Source: Sphingobium chungbukense (GTDB lineage Bacteria; Pseudomonadota; Alphaproteobacteria; Sphingomonadales; Sphingomonadaceae). From it: a stretch of DNA of 64,000 bases. The stretch covers positions 112,001-176,000 of the forward strand of contig NZ_LBIC01000005.1 of NCBI RefSeq assembly GCF_001005725.1. The letters run 5' to 3'. A program made the position numbers and the translations under genes. Shown here in pieces: positions 1 through 8,929 of this stretch. The notes below the pieces were generated by a model. It was not told the DNA's origin. It was given only the letters and a program-made list of their open reading frames with translations, and did no database searches. How positions within the stretch are numbered: position 1 is the stretch's first letter; each line of letters starts with the position of its first letter.

Positions 1-90
1 GGAGGCATTCAGGGCAATGTCGGTGAGCCTTTCGGCTTCGGTGTCGATGAGGCGAACGGGAGGGCGTTTTGTCTTGAGGCGGCTGGCCAT
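1..90 (-). CDS. N-terminal fragment of a gene leaving the window on the left; possibly a Rnk/GreA-type regulator
   Basis: Read on the minus strand from an ATG at 90, an open frame of 30 codons runs to the window edge without a stop. It starts MASRLKTKRPPVRLIDTEAE and is rich in charged residues, like a soluble protein. A basic start followed by a proline pair and an 'IDTEAERL' helix resembles, from memory, the start of nucleoside-diphosphate-kinase-regulator (Rnk/GreA-like) proteins of alphaproteobacteria. This is a weak recollection and not a domain hit. The piece is too short to assign a function, and nothing downstream shows its operon partners. Confidence 0.35.
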   Translation of the reverse strand, partial: MASRLKTKRPPVRLIDTEAERLTDIALNAS

Positions 91-463
91 GGCGCTGACT
101 TTCGATCGTGAGGGGGCGCCTGCCCCTCAAGGCGGCGACCATCATGTGTCGATTTGCCCCGAGTCCGGGGCAAGTGCGCCGAGACCCGGGGCTATATGCC
201 CGCGAGAAGCTGCCCTCCGTGATGGCGAAAGCGCGCAAAGTTGACCCGAAAGTTCATGCCGGCACTTTGGCAGGCGAAGTCGTGCGAGTCAAACGCCGCC
301 AGTTTCGCCTGCCTTCGATGGTTCATGCGAGATGATGCCGGCGGAGGTCAGAAGCCGGCCATTTCCGCTTTCTCGACCGCGCCCAGGTGCGGCGAAGCAA
401 CAGAGGCGCGGGCCTGCGCCGCGACGTGGCCACCGGGGCCATCGTCAACGCCGCGGGACCACC
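91..463. other. Intergenic stretch with no recognisable gene
   Basis: The stretch is GC-rich. The short open frames in it overlap one another on both strands, and none has a convincing start signal or a recognisable protein. A small self-complementary run (CCCCGAGTCCGGGG) lies near 158-171. It may contain the promoter of the leftward gene starting at 90 and eroded coding remnants, but I cannot identify any. Confidence 0.4.
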
Positions 464-539
464 CTAGTGACCCGAATCTGAAGTTCGTCACATTGTCGGG
501 CAGGCGTTGAACGAACTTCAGATTCATCAGGGTCACTAG
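464..539. repeat. Imperfect inverted repeat (palindromic element 1)
   Basis: The left arm at 464-487 begins CTAGTGACC and continues GAATCTGAAGTTCG. The right arm at 512-539 is its reverse complement apart from a 4-base insertion between the two blocks. The loop is about 24 bases. The outer ends are CTAGTG/CACTAG. No coding frame crosses it. The form fits a small non-autonomous palindromic element or a REP-like repeat. It could also act as a transcript-ending structure between the flanking genes. Confidence 0.7.
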
Positions 540-552
540 CAAATATATGATT

Positions 553-630
553 CTACTGTGGTTTATGGATTTGAAATACGCTCCCCACCTGGCCGCTATA
601 AGGAGGCGTATTTCAAATCCACCACACTAG
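553..630. repeat. Imperfect inverted repeat (palindromic element 2)
   Basis: The left arm at 553-581 and right arm at 606-630 pair through GGATTTGAAATACGC and an outer CTA-TGTGG block, again with a 4-base length difference between the two blocks of one arm. It sits 13 bases from element 1 and 10 bases beyond the sulfatase stop codon. Its arms are related to those of element 1 (GRATYTGAARTWC core, CTAGTG end), so the two look like divergent copies of one family. It may also stabilise or end the sulfatase transcript. Confidence 0.7.
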
Positions 631-640
631 CGCATGACAT

Positions 641-2368
641 TCATTTCTCCGCAGCCGGAGCTGCGGGGACGACGACGCCCTTTTCCCTGGCGTAGCTGTC
701 CCAATCGGCGATCAGTTCCCGCAGCTTTGTCGGTTCGCTTGTCGCCAGATCGTGCGCCTCGGCAGGGTCCTTGGCGACGTTGAACAACTGCCATGTGCCA
801 GTGCCAAAGCCACCGCGCGGATAGGTGCTGCCGGACTTCGGCAGGTAGACCGCCTTCCAGTCGCCCTTGCGCAGGGCGCGACGATAGAACAGCTCCGTTC
901 CGACGGGTTCGGTCGGCTGGCGCAGGTTGGTTTGGCTGGCGGTCAGCACGGGCACAAGGCTATGCCCCTGCATGGCCAGGATGGGCCGCCCTGCGAAGCT
1001 GGCGGGCTGTGTCTGTCCTGCGAGGTCGAGCAGCGTGGGCGCCACATCCGTGACGCTGAGGAATGCGTTGGCGATCCGTCCGCCGGCGACATGCGGCCCG
1101 GCGGCAAAAGCGGTCACGCGCGTGCCGCCTTCGGTCGGATAGCCCTTCACCAGCCAGGATGGCGAGCTGTTCGCCTGGGCCCAGCCGGGGCCATAGCCGA
1201 CGTAGGAGGTGGCCGCGCCGATATTCCCGAGGCTGTTGTCGATGCCCAGCTTCGCCGCGCCCTCAGGCTTCGACGCGGCCTGGAACGGCGCGTCGATCAC
1301 ATTGCCTTCCGGTCCATTGTCGGCGAGGAAGATGATGACCGTGTCGTCATATCTGCCCAGGCGCTTGAGGGTCGCGACGACCCGGCCGACATTCTGGTCC
1401 ATGCGGTCGACCATCGCGGCATAGACTTCCATCTTGCGCGCCTCCACCGCTTTTTCCTCCGGGCTGAGCGAGGCCCACGGCTTTACATTCTGAAACGCGT
1501 GCGGTGTCAGATCGGCGGGCACCAGGCCGAGCTCCTTCTGGCGTTTCAACCGTGCATCGCGCAGCGCCTCGTACCCCGCATCATAGCGGCCCTTATATCT
1601 GGCGATGTCTTCCGCCGGCGCCTGTATCGGCCAGTGCGGCGTCGAATAGGGCAGATAGGCGAAGAAGGGGCGTTTGTCCTTCCTGCCCTCCTCCAGGAAG
1701 CCGATCAGCCGATCCGTGAAGTAATCGGCCGAAAAGCGCCCCTTGGGATAGGAGACGATCTTGCCGTTGTCGCGATAGGTCGGCGCGGCATCGATCGCCC
1801 TCCACGCCTTATTCTGGTCCGCGCCGAAATGATTGCCAAGGCCCTGGAGCAGAGCGTAGGACCGCTCAAAACCCCGCGCCGCCGGGCCGCGTTCGGAGGT
1901 GAGGCCCAGATGCCACTTCCCCGCCATCAGCGTGCGATAACCACCCTGATGCAAGAGTTCGGCGATGGAGGCGACCCGATCGTTGAGATAGCCTTCATAG
2001 CCCGGCTGGCCGGTCTGTTCGGGTTGGAGGGTCTCCGCCATGCTGCCAAGGCCAGCCTGGTGATTGTCGACACCGCTCAGCAGCATCGAGCGCGTCGGCG
2101 AACAGGTCGGTGCGGTGTGGAAGCCGGTGAAGCGGACGCCGGCATTCGCGATGGCGTCCAGATTGGGTGTCGCAATCTCTCCACCGAACGATCCAAGGTC
2201 CGACCAGCCAAGATCGTCAGCGACGATCAGCAGGAAGTTCGGGCGTTGCTGGGCAGGCGCCGGAACAGTGCTGCCGGTCGCCGCCGGTGTGGTCCGCGCC
2301 TGCCCCATGGCGCCCCATGAAAGAGCGGTCGCGGTCAAAAAAATAGCTGATTTCAGAAATTTACTCAT
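641..2368 (-). CDS. Type I arylsulfatase, exported
   Basis: This 575-residue protein hydrolyses sulfate esters. An N-terminal signal peptide (about residues 1-24, ending near GAMGQA) sends it to the periplasm. The metal-binding start of the sulfatase fold, IVADDLGWSDLG, is at about 49-59. The CSPTR signature with Cys89, the residue converted to formylglycine in active sulfatases, follows at 89-93. A second metal-site segment, IIFLADNGPEG, lies mid-protein. The signature has Thr where CxPSR sulfatases have Ser, which is tolerated in the family. It is divergent from a TonB receptor at 2553, so a receptor-plus-sulfatase uptake module is likely. No formylglycine-generating enzyme is visible in this window. 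The substrate is unknown: a sulfated sugar, steroid or aryl sulfate are all possible. Confidence 0.92.
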   Translation of the reverse strand: MSKFLKSAIFLTATALSWGAMGQARTTPAATGSTVPAPAQQRPNFLLIVADDLGWSDLGSFGGEIATPNLDAIANAGVRFTGFHTAPTCSPTRSMLLSGVDNHQAGLGSMAETLQPEQTGQPGYEGYLNDRVASIAELLHQGGYRTLMAGKWHLGLTSERGPAARGFERSYALLQGLGNHFGADQNKAWRAIDAAPTYRDNGKIVSYPKGRFSADYFTDRLIGFLEEGRKDKRPFFAYLPYSTPHWPIQAPAEDIARYKGRYDAGYEALRDARLKRQKELGLVPADLTPHAFQNVKPWASLSPEEKAVEARKMEVYAAMVDRMDQNVGRVVATLKRLGRYDDTVIIFLADNGPEGNVIDAPFQAASKPEGAAKLGIDNSLGNIGAATSYVGYGPGWAQANSSPSWLVKGYPTEGGTRVTAFAAGPHVAGGRIANAFLSVTDVAPTLLDLAGQTQPASFAGRPILAMQGHSLVPVLTASQTNLRQPTEPVGTELFYRRALRKGDWKAVYLPKSGSTYPRGGFGTGTWQLFNVAKDPAEAHDLATSEPTKLRELIADWDSYAREKGVVVPAAPAAEK

Positions 2369-2438
2369 CCGATATCTCCAGAACCGATTGGCGCGTCAGG
2401 CGCTGGACCTAAGGCAAAAGGGCCGGAAATTCGTAGCA

Positions 2439-2460
2439 ATCAATTGTCTATGATATTGAT
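2439..2460. promoter_or_regulatory. Dyad in the sulfatase/TonB-receptor divergent promoter
   Basis: ATCAAT at 2439-2444 and ATTGAT at 2455-2460 form a perfect 6-bp inverted repeat with a 10-base centre in an otherwise AT-rich island between the divergent genes. It is a plausible regulator site. Which regulator binds is unknown; the nearby TetR protein is one candidate. Confidence 0.35.
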
Positions 2461-2552
2461 AGAAAAACTGTCTGGCAGGCTGTCCAGTGATTTCTCTAGT
2501 GGATGAGTTGAGAATCATTCAACCGTCCTGGTCGCTGAAAAAAGGGGATTTC

Positions 2553-4940
2553 ATGACTATCCTGCGTTCTTCTTCCACCTTCGCTCTGGCATTCGCTCTC
2601 GCCGCCATCGCCGTGCCGCAGGCCCGTGCGACGGAAGGCGAAGTCGCCGCTATTCCATCGGCCGTCGATGCCATGGATGATGGCGGCGCGATCATCATCA
2701 CGGCCCGGCGCCGGGACGAAAAAATCCAGGACGTTCCTGTTGCTGCGAACAGCTATGGCGGGGATAAGCTCGCGGCCACGCGGACTTACAATTTGCGCGA
2801 TCTTCAGGCGCTCAGCCCCAGTCTGGTGGTGACGGTCACCAATCCGCGCAACACCAGCATCAATATCCGGGGACTTGGCAACAATGTCTCGGTCTATAAT
2901 GACGGGCTGGAGCCGGCGGTAGGCGTTTATATGGATCAGGTCTATCTGGCGCGACCGGGTCAAGCCGTATTCGATTTGGCCGACATCGAACGGATCGAAG
3001 TGCTGCGTGGACCGCAAGGCACCCTATTCGGCAAGAATACGTCGGCGGGTGCCGTTGTCATTACCACAAAGTCACCCAGCTTCGAGCCGGAATTTGGCGG
3101 CGACATAAGCTATGGCAATTACGACTTCCGTCAACTGCATGCCTATGCCAGCGGCGCGCTGATCGACGACAGGCTCGCTGCCCGGCTCTACGTCTCGAAG
3201 ACCGACCGAGACGGCTATGTCACCAATCGTTATGATCATGGCCGGACGCAGGATTATCATGATTTCGGCCTGCGCGGGCAGCTGCTGTTCACGCCTGCCG
3301 ACAATTTCAAGCTGCGGCTGATCGGCGATTATGGATTCCAGAAGCAGCAAACCGCCGCAGCCGTGCTGACCGGGGTGATCCGCACCTATGATAATGGCGC
3401 CAATTTCGCGAACAATTATACCGACCGGACGACCCGGTTGGGCGTACCGGTCGTTACCGATGCGCCGGGTGAACGCATCGTCGATGTGAACGGCAACCCG
3501 CGTTACAAGATGCGTCAGGGCGGCGTGGCCGCAATCGCGGATCTGACATTGCCGGGGCACAGCTTGACTTCGGTCACCTCCTGGCGGCGGTGGGACTGGT
3601 ATCCGCATAATGATGGCGACAGCACGCGCCTCGATGCCGGTCGCGATTTCCACCAGAGCAACAACCAGCAACAGTTCAGCCAGGAACTGCGCATCGCATC
3701 CGAGGGAGAACGCAAGGTCGACTATATCGGCGGCCTTTATTATCTCTGGCAATCGATCAGGGCGGAAGCGCTCAACGCCTATGGCGCGGACGCGGCGAAC
3801 TGGTTCTTGGCGCCCAGCACTGATCCGGCGGTGGGTGCGGCGGCGCTCAACAATTATACGGTCCTCAGCCATTCCCGGCCCGTCACGAACAGCTATGCCG
3901 CGTTTGGCCAGACAATCTGGCACATCACGCCGACGATCGACCTCACCACCGGCCTGCGTTATACGTACGAGACCAAGGGCGGCTGGTTTGATCAGGAGGC
4001 GACAGGTGCCGTTCTGAGCGGCCTCACCGCAGCACAGCAGGCCGCCGCGCAGGCGATCCGCGCCCGCTATGGCGTCGCCAACTTCTATGAGGCGAAAACG
4101 AAGGAAGGCCGTCTGTCGGGACAGGCGACGCTGTCGTGGAAGGTGACTCCTGATGCGCTGATTTACGCCACCTATGGCCGGGGCAACAAGTTCGGCGGGC
4201 TCAACCTTGCCAACATCATCACCACCGGCCAGTTTGCCGTCGATCCTGTGATCAAGCCCGAGACGATCGACAGCTATGAACTGGGCCTCAAAACCAGTTG
4301 GGCTGGCGGCAAGCTGACCGCCAACCTCGCTGGATTCTGGACCGATGTCAGCGATTATCAAACGACGATCGTCGATACCGCGCCGGATCGCAACAATATC
4401 TCCTATTTCACGAATGTCGGCAAAGTGCGCACCCGCGGGATCGAGGCGGATCTCCAGGCCAGCCCGGCTCCATGGCTCTCTCTTTATGGATCGGGCACCT
4501 ACACCGACGCGAAATATGTGAGCTACCCCAATGCGCCTTGTCCGATCGAGACGACGGGCGTCACATTCTGCGATCTTTCGGGTGACCGCCTGCCAGGCGT
4601 GTCCAAATGGGCCTTCTCCGTTGGCGGAGAGGCAAAGGCTCCGGTCGGCAACCATTGGGGGCATGATATGGAAGTCTATGCGGGCGCCGATTACAGCTAC
4701 CGCTCCAATTTCTATACGACGGCCAGCCTGTCGCGCTATTCGTTGATACCCGGTTACAGCCTGCTCAACGCGCGGATCGGCGTGCGGGCGCTGGACGGGT
4801 CGGTGGATTTGCAATTGTGGGGCCGCAACCTGTTCGACAAGGATTATTTCCAGAGCCTGTCGGCCGCGAACACGGGTGCGATCACCGGCACGCTCGGCGA
4901 TCCGCGTACCTATGGCGTGACCCTGCGAACGCGTTTCTGA
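2553..4940 (+). CDS. TonB-dependent outer-membrane receptor
   Basis: This 795-residue receptor drives energised uptake of a scarce substrate across the outer membrane. The start at 2553 is chosen because AAAGGGG lies just upstream and a signal peptide follows (MTILRSSSTFALAFALAAIA, cut after QARA). An upstream in-frame start at 2487 would spoil that signal. The plug domain (about residues 40-170) contains INIRGLG, IERIEVLRGPQGTLFGKN and a following VVITTKSP strand. The rest is a 22-strand barrel ending in the expected aromatic residue (RTRF). It is divergent from one sulfatase and followed by a TetR regulator and a second sulfatase, so its ligand is probably a sulfated compound or its desulfated product. 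Confidence 0.9.
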   Translation: MTILRSSSTFALAFALAAIAVPQARATEGEVAAIPSAVDAMDDGGAIIITARRRDEKIQDVPVAANSYGGDKLAATRTYNLRDLQALSPSLVVTVTNPRNTSINIRGLGNNVSVYNDGLEPAVGVYMDQVYLARPGQAVFDLADIERIEVLRGPQGTLFGKNTSAGAVVITTKSPSFEPEFGGDISYGNYDFRQLHAYASGALIDDRLAARLYVSKTDRDGYVTNRYDHGRTQDYHDFGLRGQLLFTPADNFKLRLIGDYGFQKQQTAAAVLTGVIRTYDNGANFANNYTDRTTRLGVPVVTDAPGERIVDVNGNPRYKMRQGGVAAIADLTLPGHSLTSVTSWRRWDWYPHNDGDSTRLDAGRDFHQSNNQQQFSQELRIASEGERKVDYIGGLYYLWQSIRAEALNAYGADAANWFLAPSTDPAVGAAALNNYTVLSHSRPVTNSYAAFGQTIWHITPTIDLTTGLRYTYETKGGWFDQEATGAVLSGLTAAQQAAAQAIRARYGVANFYEAKTKEGRLSGQATLSWKVTPDALIYATYGRGNKFGGLNLANIITTGQFAVDPVIKPETIDSYELGLKTSWAGGKLTANLAGFWTDVSDYQTTIVDTAPDRNNISYFTNVGKVRTRGIEADLQASPAPWLSLYGSGTYTDAKYVSYPNAPCPIETTGVTFCDLSGDRLPGVSKWAFSVGGEAKAPVGNHWGHDMEVYAGADYSYRSNFYTTASLSRYSLIPGYSLLNARIGVRALDGSVDLQLWGRNLFDKDYFQSLSAANTGAITGTLGDPRTYGVTLRTRF

Positions 4941-5015
4941 GGTCGAAGCTGCCGGGGATGGCGACGGACGATAGTTTGAACGGCTCGATCATGGCTTGGT
5001 GCGCGGCGACGATGC

Positions 5016-5645
5016 TTATGGCGGGGTACACATGCGTGTCACAAGCGCGAGCGTGTCGTCTATGATCTCGTCCCTCTCCCTAGCGCTTCGTGCAACCGTC
5101 ATATCTTCGATATCGCGGATCATCGAAAGGAAGACGATGTTCGCGTAGATGAGATGCCGCGCAGTGACTTCGCGGGGGATGTCCGACCGCAAATTCAGGA
5201 TCATGTCGACGATGAGGTTCGTCACCGGTGTTTGATCGGGCATCTCCGTGAAGGCGAAACGCCAATTGGGCGATTCAAGTGCCTGAAGCTGGAAAGCCGC
5301 ATAGCTGCGTCGGCCGTGTTCATCGACATGTTCGGTCAGCGGCACGAAAAACGCGGCCATGAGATCTCGGGCGCTTGCGCCCGATCGAGCGACCCGCAAT
5401 TGGGCGAGGCGATCGGCCCGCATTCGCTCCAGGGCGGGGATGTTGCGTTCATAGATGGCGCGCACCAGGCCGGCGCGATCGCCAAAATGATATTGCACGG
5501 CGTTCACATTGCGCTGTCCCGCCGCCGCGGCCACCTCTCGCAACGAGATACGGTCGATACCCTGTTCGGCAAATAGCCGTTGCGCAGCGTCCACAAGCGC
5601 GTCCGGCACCGATTTCCTGGGATTGAGCTTGCGTGCGAGAACCAT
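5016..5645 (-). CDS. TetR-family transcriptional regulator
   Basis: A 209-residue repressor-type protein. The TetR N-terminal DNA-binding domain spans about residues 10-60, with the helix-turn-helix in ISLREVAAAAGQRNVNAVQYHFGDR. The C-terminal part is the ligand-binding, dimerising domain. An alternative GTG start at 5669 would add eight residues; the ATG at 5645 has the better preceding purine-rich stretch. It is divergent from the second sulfatase (5777), with a short palindrome between them, so it probably controls that sulfatase, itself and perhaps the receptor at 2553. The inducer is unknown. Confidence 0.9.
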   Translation of the reverse strand: MVLARKLNPRKSVPDALVDAAQRLFAEQGIDRISLREVAAAAGQRNVNAVQYHFGDRAGLVRAIYERNIPALERMRADRLAQLRVARSGASARDLMAAFFVPLTEHVDEHGRRSYAAFQLQALESPNWRFAFTEMPDQTPVTNLIVDMILNLRSDIPREVTARHLIYANIVFLSMIRDIEDMTVARSARERDEIIDDTLALVTRMCTPP

Positions 5646-5719
5646 CCTTGCCTCTGTGCTTCCGATCACGCGGCGTGTCCATTCCGGTTTTGGATATAAT
5701 TCTCATGACTGATATTTAC

Positions 5720-5731
5720 AAACACATGTTT
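5720..5731. promoter_or_regulatory. Palindromic operator candidate between tetR and the second sulfatase
   Basis: AAACA at 5720-5724 and TGTTT at 5727-5731 form a symmetric 5+2+5 site inside an AT-rich 130-bp divergent promoter. A small palindrome in the tetR intergenic space is the usual arrangement for TetR autoregulation. The assignment is an inference from position. Confidence 0.4.
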
Positions 5732-5776
5732 TAAATTTATCAGCATGCCTTGCGGTAGGCGGGGATAGGAGAAACT

Positions 5777-8107
5777 GTGGCTGCATCCTGGATCTGGAAG
5801 GCGTCATTGTGCGCGCTGATGAGCATGGCCCTGCCGCTTCATGCGCAAGAGACAGATCGTACCAGCCTGCCTTTGCCGGATCCGGCGTTCAAGGGGACCG
5901 TCGGGCGTACCTACCGCGATTCCACTCCGGCCGTGCCGCATCAGGCGGTACAAGCTCCGAAGGGCGCGCCGAACATCGTGGTCATCCTGCTCGACGACGC
6001 CGGCTTCGGGCAATATGCGACCTTCGGCGGGGCGATCCCTTCGCCGGCGCTGGACATGCTCTCCCGTACCGGACTGCGGTATAATCGGTTCCACACCGCG
6101 GGCATATGTTCGCCAACCAGAGCAGCGCTGCTGACCGGCCGCAATCCCCATAATGCGGGTGTCGGGATCGTCACCGAACTGTCCACCGGCTATGATGGCT
6201 ATACCGGCGTTATTCCGCAAAGCACCGCGCCGGTCGCCCGCATCCTGCGCGACAATGGCTATGCGACCGCAATGTTCGGCAAAAACCATAACACGCCGGC
6301 CGCGGAGGCGGGCGCGGGCGGACCCTATGCACATTGGCCCAACGCCCTTGGCTTCGACTATTTCTACGGGTTCAACGCCTGGGGCACCAGCCAGTACCAG
6401 CCACTGCTGTTCGAGAATATGCGCGCGCTGTCCCCCTCCAACGATCCCGATTATCATCTGACGCACGATCTGGCCGACAGGGCGATCGACTGGGTCCGTC
6501 AGACACGGTCGGTCCACCCCGACCGACCCTATTTTCTGTACATCGCCACGGGTGCCACCCACGCTCCACATCATGCGCCGAAGGAATGGATCGACAGGTT
6601 CAAGGGCAAGTTCGATCAGGGCTGGGACAAGTATCGCGCGGAGATATTCGCCCGCCAGAAGAAGCTGGGCGTGGTCCCGGCCGACGCGAAGCTGACGCCG
6701 CGCCCCGACGAACTGCCCGCCTGGGACAGCCTGACACCCGAACAGCGGCATATTGCCGCCCGGCAGATGGAAGTATTCGCGGGCTTTGCCGCCCATACCG
6801 ACGCGGAGATGAAACGCGTGGTGGACGCGGTGCGCGCCATGCCCGGCGGCGAGAATACGCTGATCGTCTATATTGCGGGCGATAATGGCGCGAGCGCGGA
6901 AGGCGCGGTGACCGGCACCCTCAATGAACTTGCACCGGCCAGCGGGCTGGAGGAGGAGGCCCGGCCCACATTGGCGAGCCTTCCCGACCTGGGCGGACGG
7001 AGATATAATAATAATTACCCGGCCGGTTGGGCGTGGGCGGTCAACACACCCTTCCGCTATTACAAGCAGATCGTTTCCCATCTGGGCGCCGTGCGTAATC
7101 CGATGGTCATTTCGTGGCCGGCCGCGATCAAGAAGGGTGGCGGTCTGCGGTCCCAGTTCGCCGATGTCACGGACATCGCGCCGACCCTGCTGGAAGCGGC
7201 ACATGTGCCGGCGCCCGAGAGCGTCGACGGATTCAAGCAAAAACCGATGGATGGCGTCAGCCTGCTGCCGACGTTCAGCGACGCCCATATGCCGGAAGTG
7301 CGCAGCCGCCAATATTTCGAGGTCTTCGCCAACCGTGCCATCTACGACAAGGGATGGATGGCTTCGGCAAGGATCGCCATTCCCTGGGAGGCGAACCGCG
7401 ACGCGCTTGATCCGGACGAGGTCAAATGGGAGCTTTACAATCTCGACAAGGATTTCACCCAGGCCGATGATCTCGCCGCGAAAGCGCCCGAGCGGCTTGA
7501 GGCATTGAAGATTCTCTGGTGGGAGGAAGCGAAGCGCAACGATGTAATGCCGCTCGACTGGCGGGCGGGTTCGCGGATGGCGGCGCTGCAACGACCGCAA
7601 ACGCGGACCAGCTTCACTTATTATCCGGGGCTGGCCGGCCTGCCGGAAGCGATCGCTCCCAGCATTCGCAATCGTTCCTGGACGATCAGGGCGGATGGCG
7701 ATTTCATGCCGACTGACAGTGGCATATTGATCGCACAGGGCGGCATGACGGGAGGGTGGGCGATCCGCATGGAGGGCGGCCGGCTGGTGTTCGATTATAA
7801 TCTCGCTCTTGTCGACCATTTCACGGTCAGGGCCGACGCCCAAATCCCTGAGGGGACGAAAAACCTGTCCGTTCGCTTCGACTATGACGGCAAGGATCGC
7901 GAGCGGGGGCGTGGCGGGACGATCACCCTGCTTGCCGATGGCAAGGCAATGGGCTCCGGCAGGCTGCCACGAACGCTTGCGGGGAGCTTCGCACTGAATG
8001 AAGGCATGGATGTCGGGGCTGATTATGGCTCCCCGGCAGGAGATTATGCTGTGCCGTCGCTCTTTACCGGGAAATTGCGAAGCGTTTCCCTTGATTTCCC
8101 GAAGTGA
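5777..8107 (+). CDS. Type I arylsulfatase, large exported form
   Basis: This 776-residue protein starts at a GTG preceded by ATAGGAGA. A signal peptide runs to about residue 23 (PLHAQ). The sulfatase core has VVILLDDAGFGQY (metal-binding Asp72/Asp73) and CSPTR with the catalytic Cys111, followed by the conserved AALLTGRNPHNAGVG helix. A long segment near 260-310 is typical of the large arylsulfatase subgroup. The C-terminal ~170 residues form a beta-rich domain outside the catalytic core. It shares little beyond the motifs with the 575-residue sulfatase at 641, so the two probably cut different sulfate esters. It depends on a formylglycine-generating enzyme that is not in this window. Confidence 0.92.
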   Translation: MAASWIWKASLCALMSMALPLHAQETDRTSLPLPDPAFKGTVGRTYRDSTPAVPHQAVQAPKGAPNIVVILLDDAGFGQYATFGGAIPSPALDMLSRTGLRYNRFHTAGICSPTRAALLTGRNPHNAGVGIVTELSTGYDGYTGVIPQSTAPVARILRDNGYATAMFGKNHNTPAAEAGAGGPYAHWPNALGFDYFYGFNAWGTSQYQPLLFENMRALSPSNDPDYHLTHDLADRAIDWVRQTRSVHPDRPYFLYIATGATHAPHHAPKEWIDRFKGKFDQGWDKYRAEIFARQKKLGVVPADAKLTPRPDELPAWDSLTPEQRHIAARQMEVFAGFAAHTDAEMKRVVDAVRAMPGGENTLIVYIAGDNGASAEGAVTGTLNELAPASGLEEEARPTLASLPDLGGRRYNNNYPAGWAWAVNTPFRYYKQIVSHLGAVRNPMVISWPAAIKKGGGLRSQFADVTDIAPTLLEAAHVPAPESVDGFKQKPMDGVSLLPTFSDAHMPEVRSRQYFEVFANRAIYDKGWMASARIAIPWEANRDALDPDEVKWELYNLDKDFTQADDLAAKAPERLEALKILWWEEAKRNDVMPLDWRAGSRMAALQRPQTRTSFTYYPGLAGLPEAIAPSIRNRSWTIRADGDFMPTDSGILIAQGGMTGGWAIRMEGGRLVFDYNLALVDHFTVRADAQIPEGTKNLSVRFDYDGKDRERGRGGTITLLADGKAMGSGRLPRTLAGSFALNEGMDVGADYGSPAGDYAVPSLFTGKLRSVSLDFPK

Positions 8108-8217
8108 TGGGCGTCTGGAAGACCGAAATGATGCCCGCGACGATCCGTCGTGAGGACGCAGTGGCCATCGGCGCAAAAGCGCTGCACGAGTAGCCGGCTG
8201 ATGGCTTTTCTGCGCTC

Positions 8218-8913
8218 TCAGCCGAGCGATTTCATGACGATCGGCGTTATTTTGCCGACGATCACGTTCACGCCGGCGGGATTGGGATGAATGGAATCCG
8301 CCTGCATCAGCTTGGCGTCGCCAATGACGCCATCGAGGAAGAAAGGGTAGAGCGACAGATCGTAATCCTTCGCCAGCCGGGGATAGATGGCGTTGAACTT
8401 GGCGCCATATTCCGCCCCCATATTGGGCGCGGCCCGCATGCCGGTGAGGAGCACGGGGATTTGGCGCCGCTTGAGTTCGTCCAGGATGGCGCGCAGGTTC
8501 TTTTCGCTCTCCTCCGGTTGAAGGCCGCGCAGCATGTCGTTACCGCCCAGGTCGATCAGCAGCAGGTCGGGCTTGCGCGGAAGACCGTCGAGGGTGAAGG
8601 CGAGGCGCTGCATGCCCCCTAGGGAAGTTTCGCCCGAAACGCCCGCATTATGGACCTGGGCCGCCAGCCCCTTCGCCCTCAGCGCTTGTTCGAGGCGGTA
8701 GGGAAAGCTCTCATTCTGGGCCACGCCGTATCCGGCATAGAGGCTGTCGCCGAAGGCGAGGATCAGCTTTCCGTCGGCTATCGGAGCGGCGCCGTTCTGG
8801 AGCTGTGCGGACGGGACGGCGCCGTTGCTGGTGGCCGGTTCATTCGAACAAGCGGTGAGCAATTGCACAATCGCTGCCATACCCACATATATCGGCCATC
8901 TCCCCGCGTTCAT
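8218..8913 (-). CDS. TesA-like SGNH/GDSL esterase, predicted lipoprotein
   Basis: This 231-residue protein hydrolyses short acyl esters or thioesters in the periplasm. The start at 8913 is preceded by AAAGGAACTC, a good ribosome site, and gives a lipoprotein signal with the lipobox LTAC near residue 20. The SGNH blocks follow: LAFGDSLYAGYG (catalytic Ser), NAGVSGETS, LGGNDMLRG, and the C-terminal DSIHPN holding Asp and His. A longer open frame to 9090 lacks the signal. Divergence from a YbbA/YbbP-type ABC system is the same gene arrangement as tesA-ybbAP in E. coli. Confidence 0.9.
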   Translation of the reverse strand: MNAGRWPIYVGMAAIVQLLTACSNEPATSNGAVPSAQLQNGAAPIADGKLILAFGDSLYAGYGVAQNESFPYRLEQALRAKGLAAQVHNAGVSGETSLGGMQRLAFTLDGLPRKPDLLLIDLGGNDMLRGLQPEESEKNLRAILDELKRRQIPVLLTGMRAAPNMGAEYGAKFNAIYPRLAKDYDLSLYPFFLDGVIGDAKLMQADSIHPNPAGVNVIVGKITPIVMKSLG

Positions 8914-8929
8914 GGAGTTCCTTTCGCTG

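Noticed and set aside
464..630. Insertion-sequence ends
   Set aside because: Two separate palindromes with short loops and no transposase frame; better described as small palindromic repeats.
752..2320. Long open frame of 522 codons on the plus strand opposite the sulfatase
   Set aside because: It mirrors the sulfatase codons in a GC-rich gene; composition is Arg/Ala/Gly-rich with no motif, and the sulfatase has all its catalytic residues.
3072..4814. 580-codon minus-strand frame across the first TonB receptor
   Set aside because: Antisense shadow of a receptor with intact plug and barrel; no start signal or domain.
5804..8176. 790-codon minus-strand frame opposite the large sulfatase
   Set aside because: Longer than the real gene but without motifs or ribosome site; a typical GC-bias shadow.
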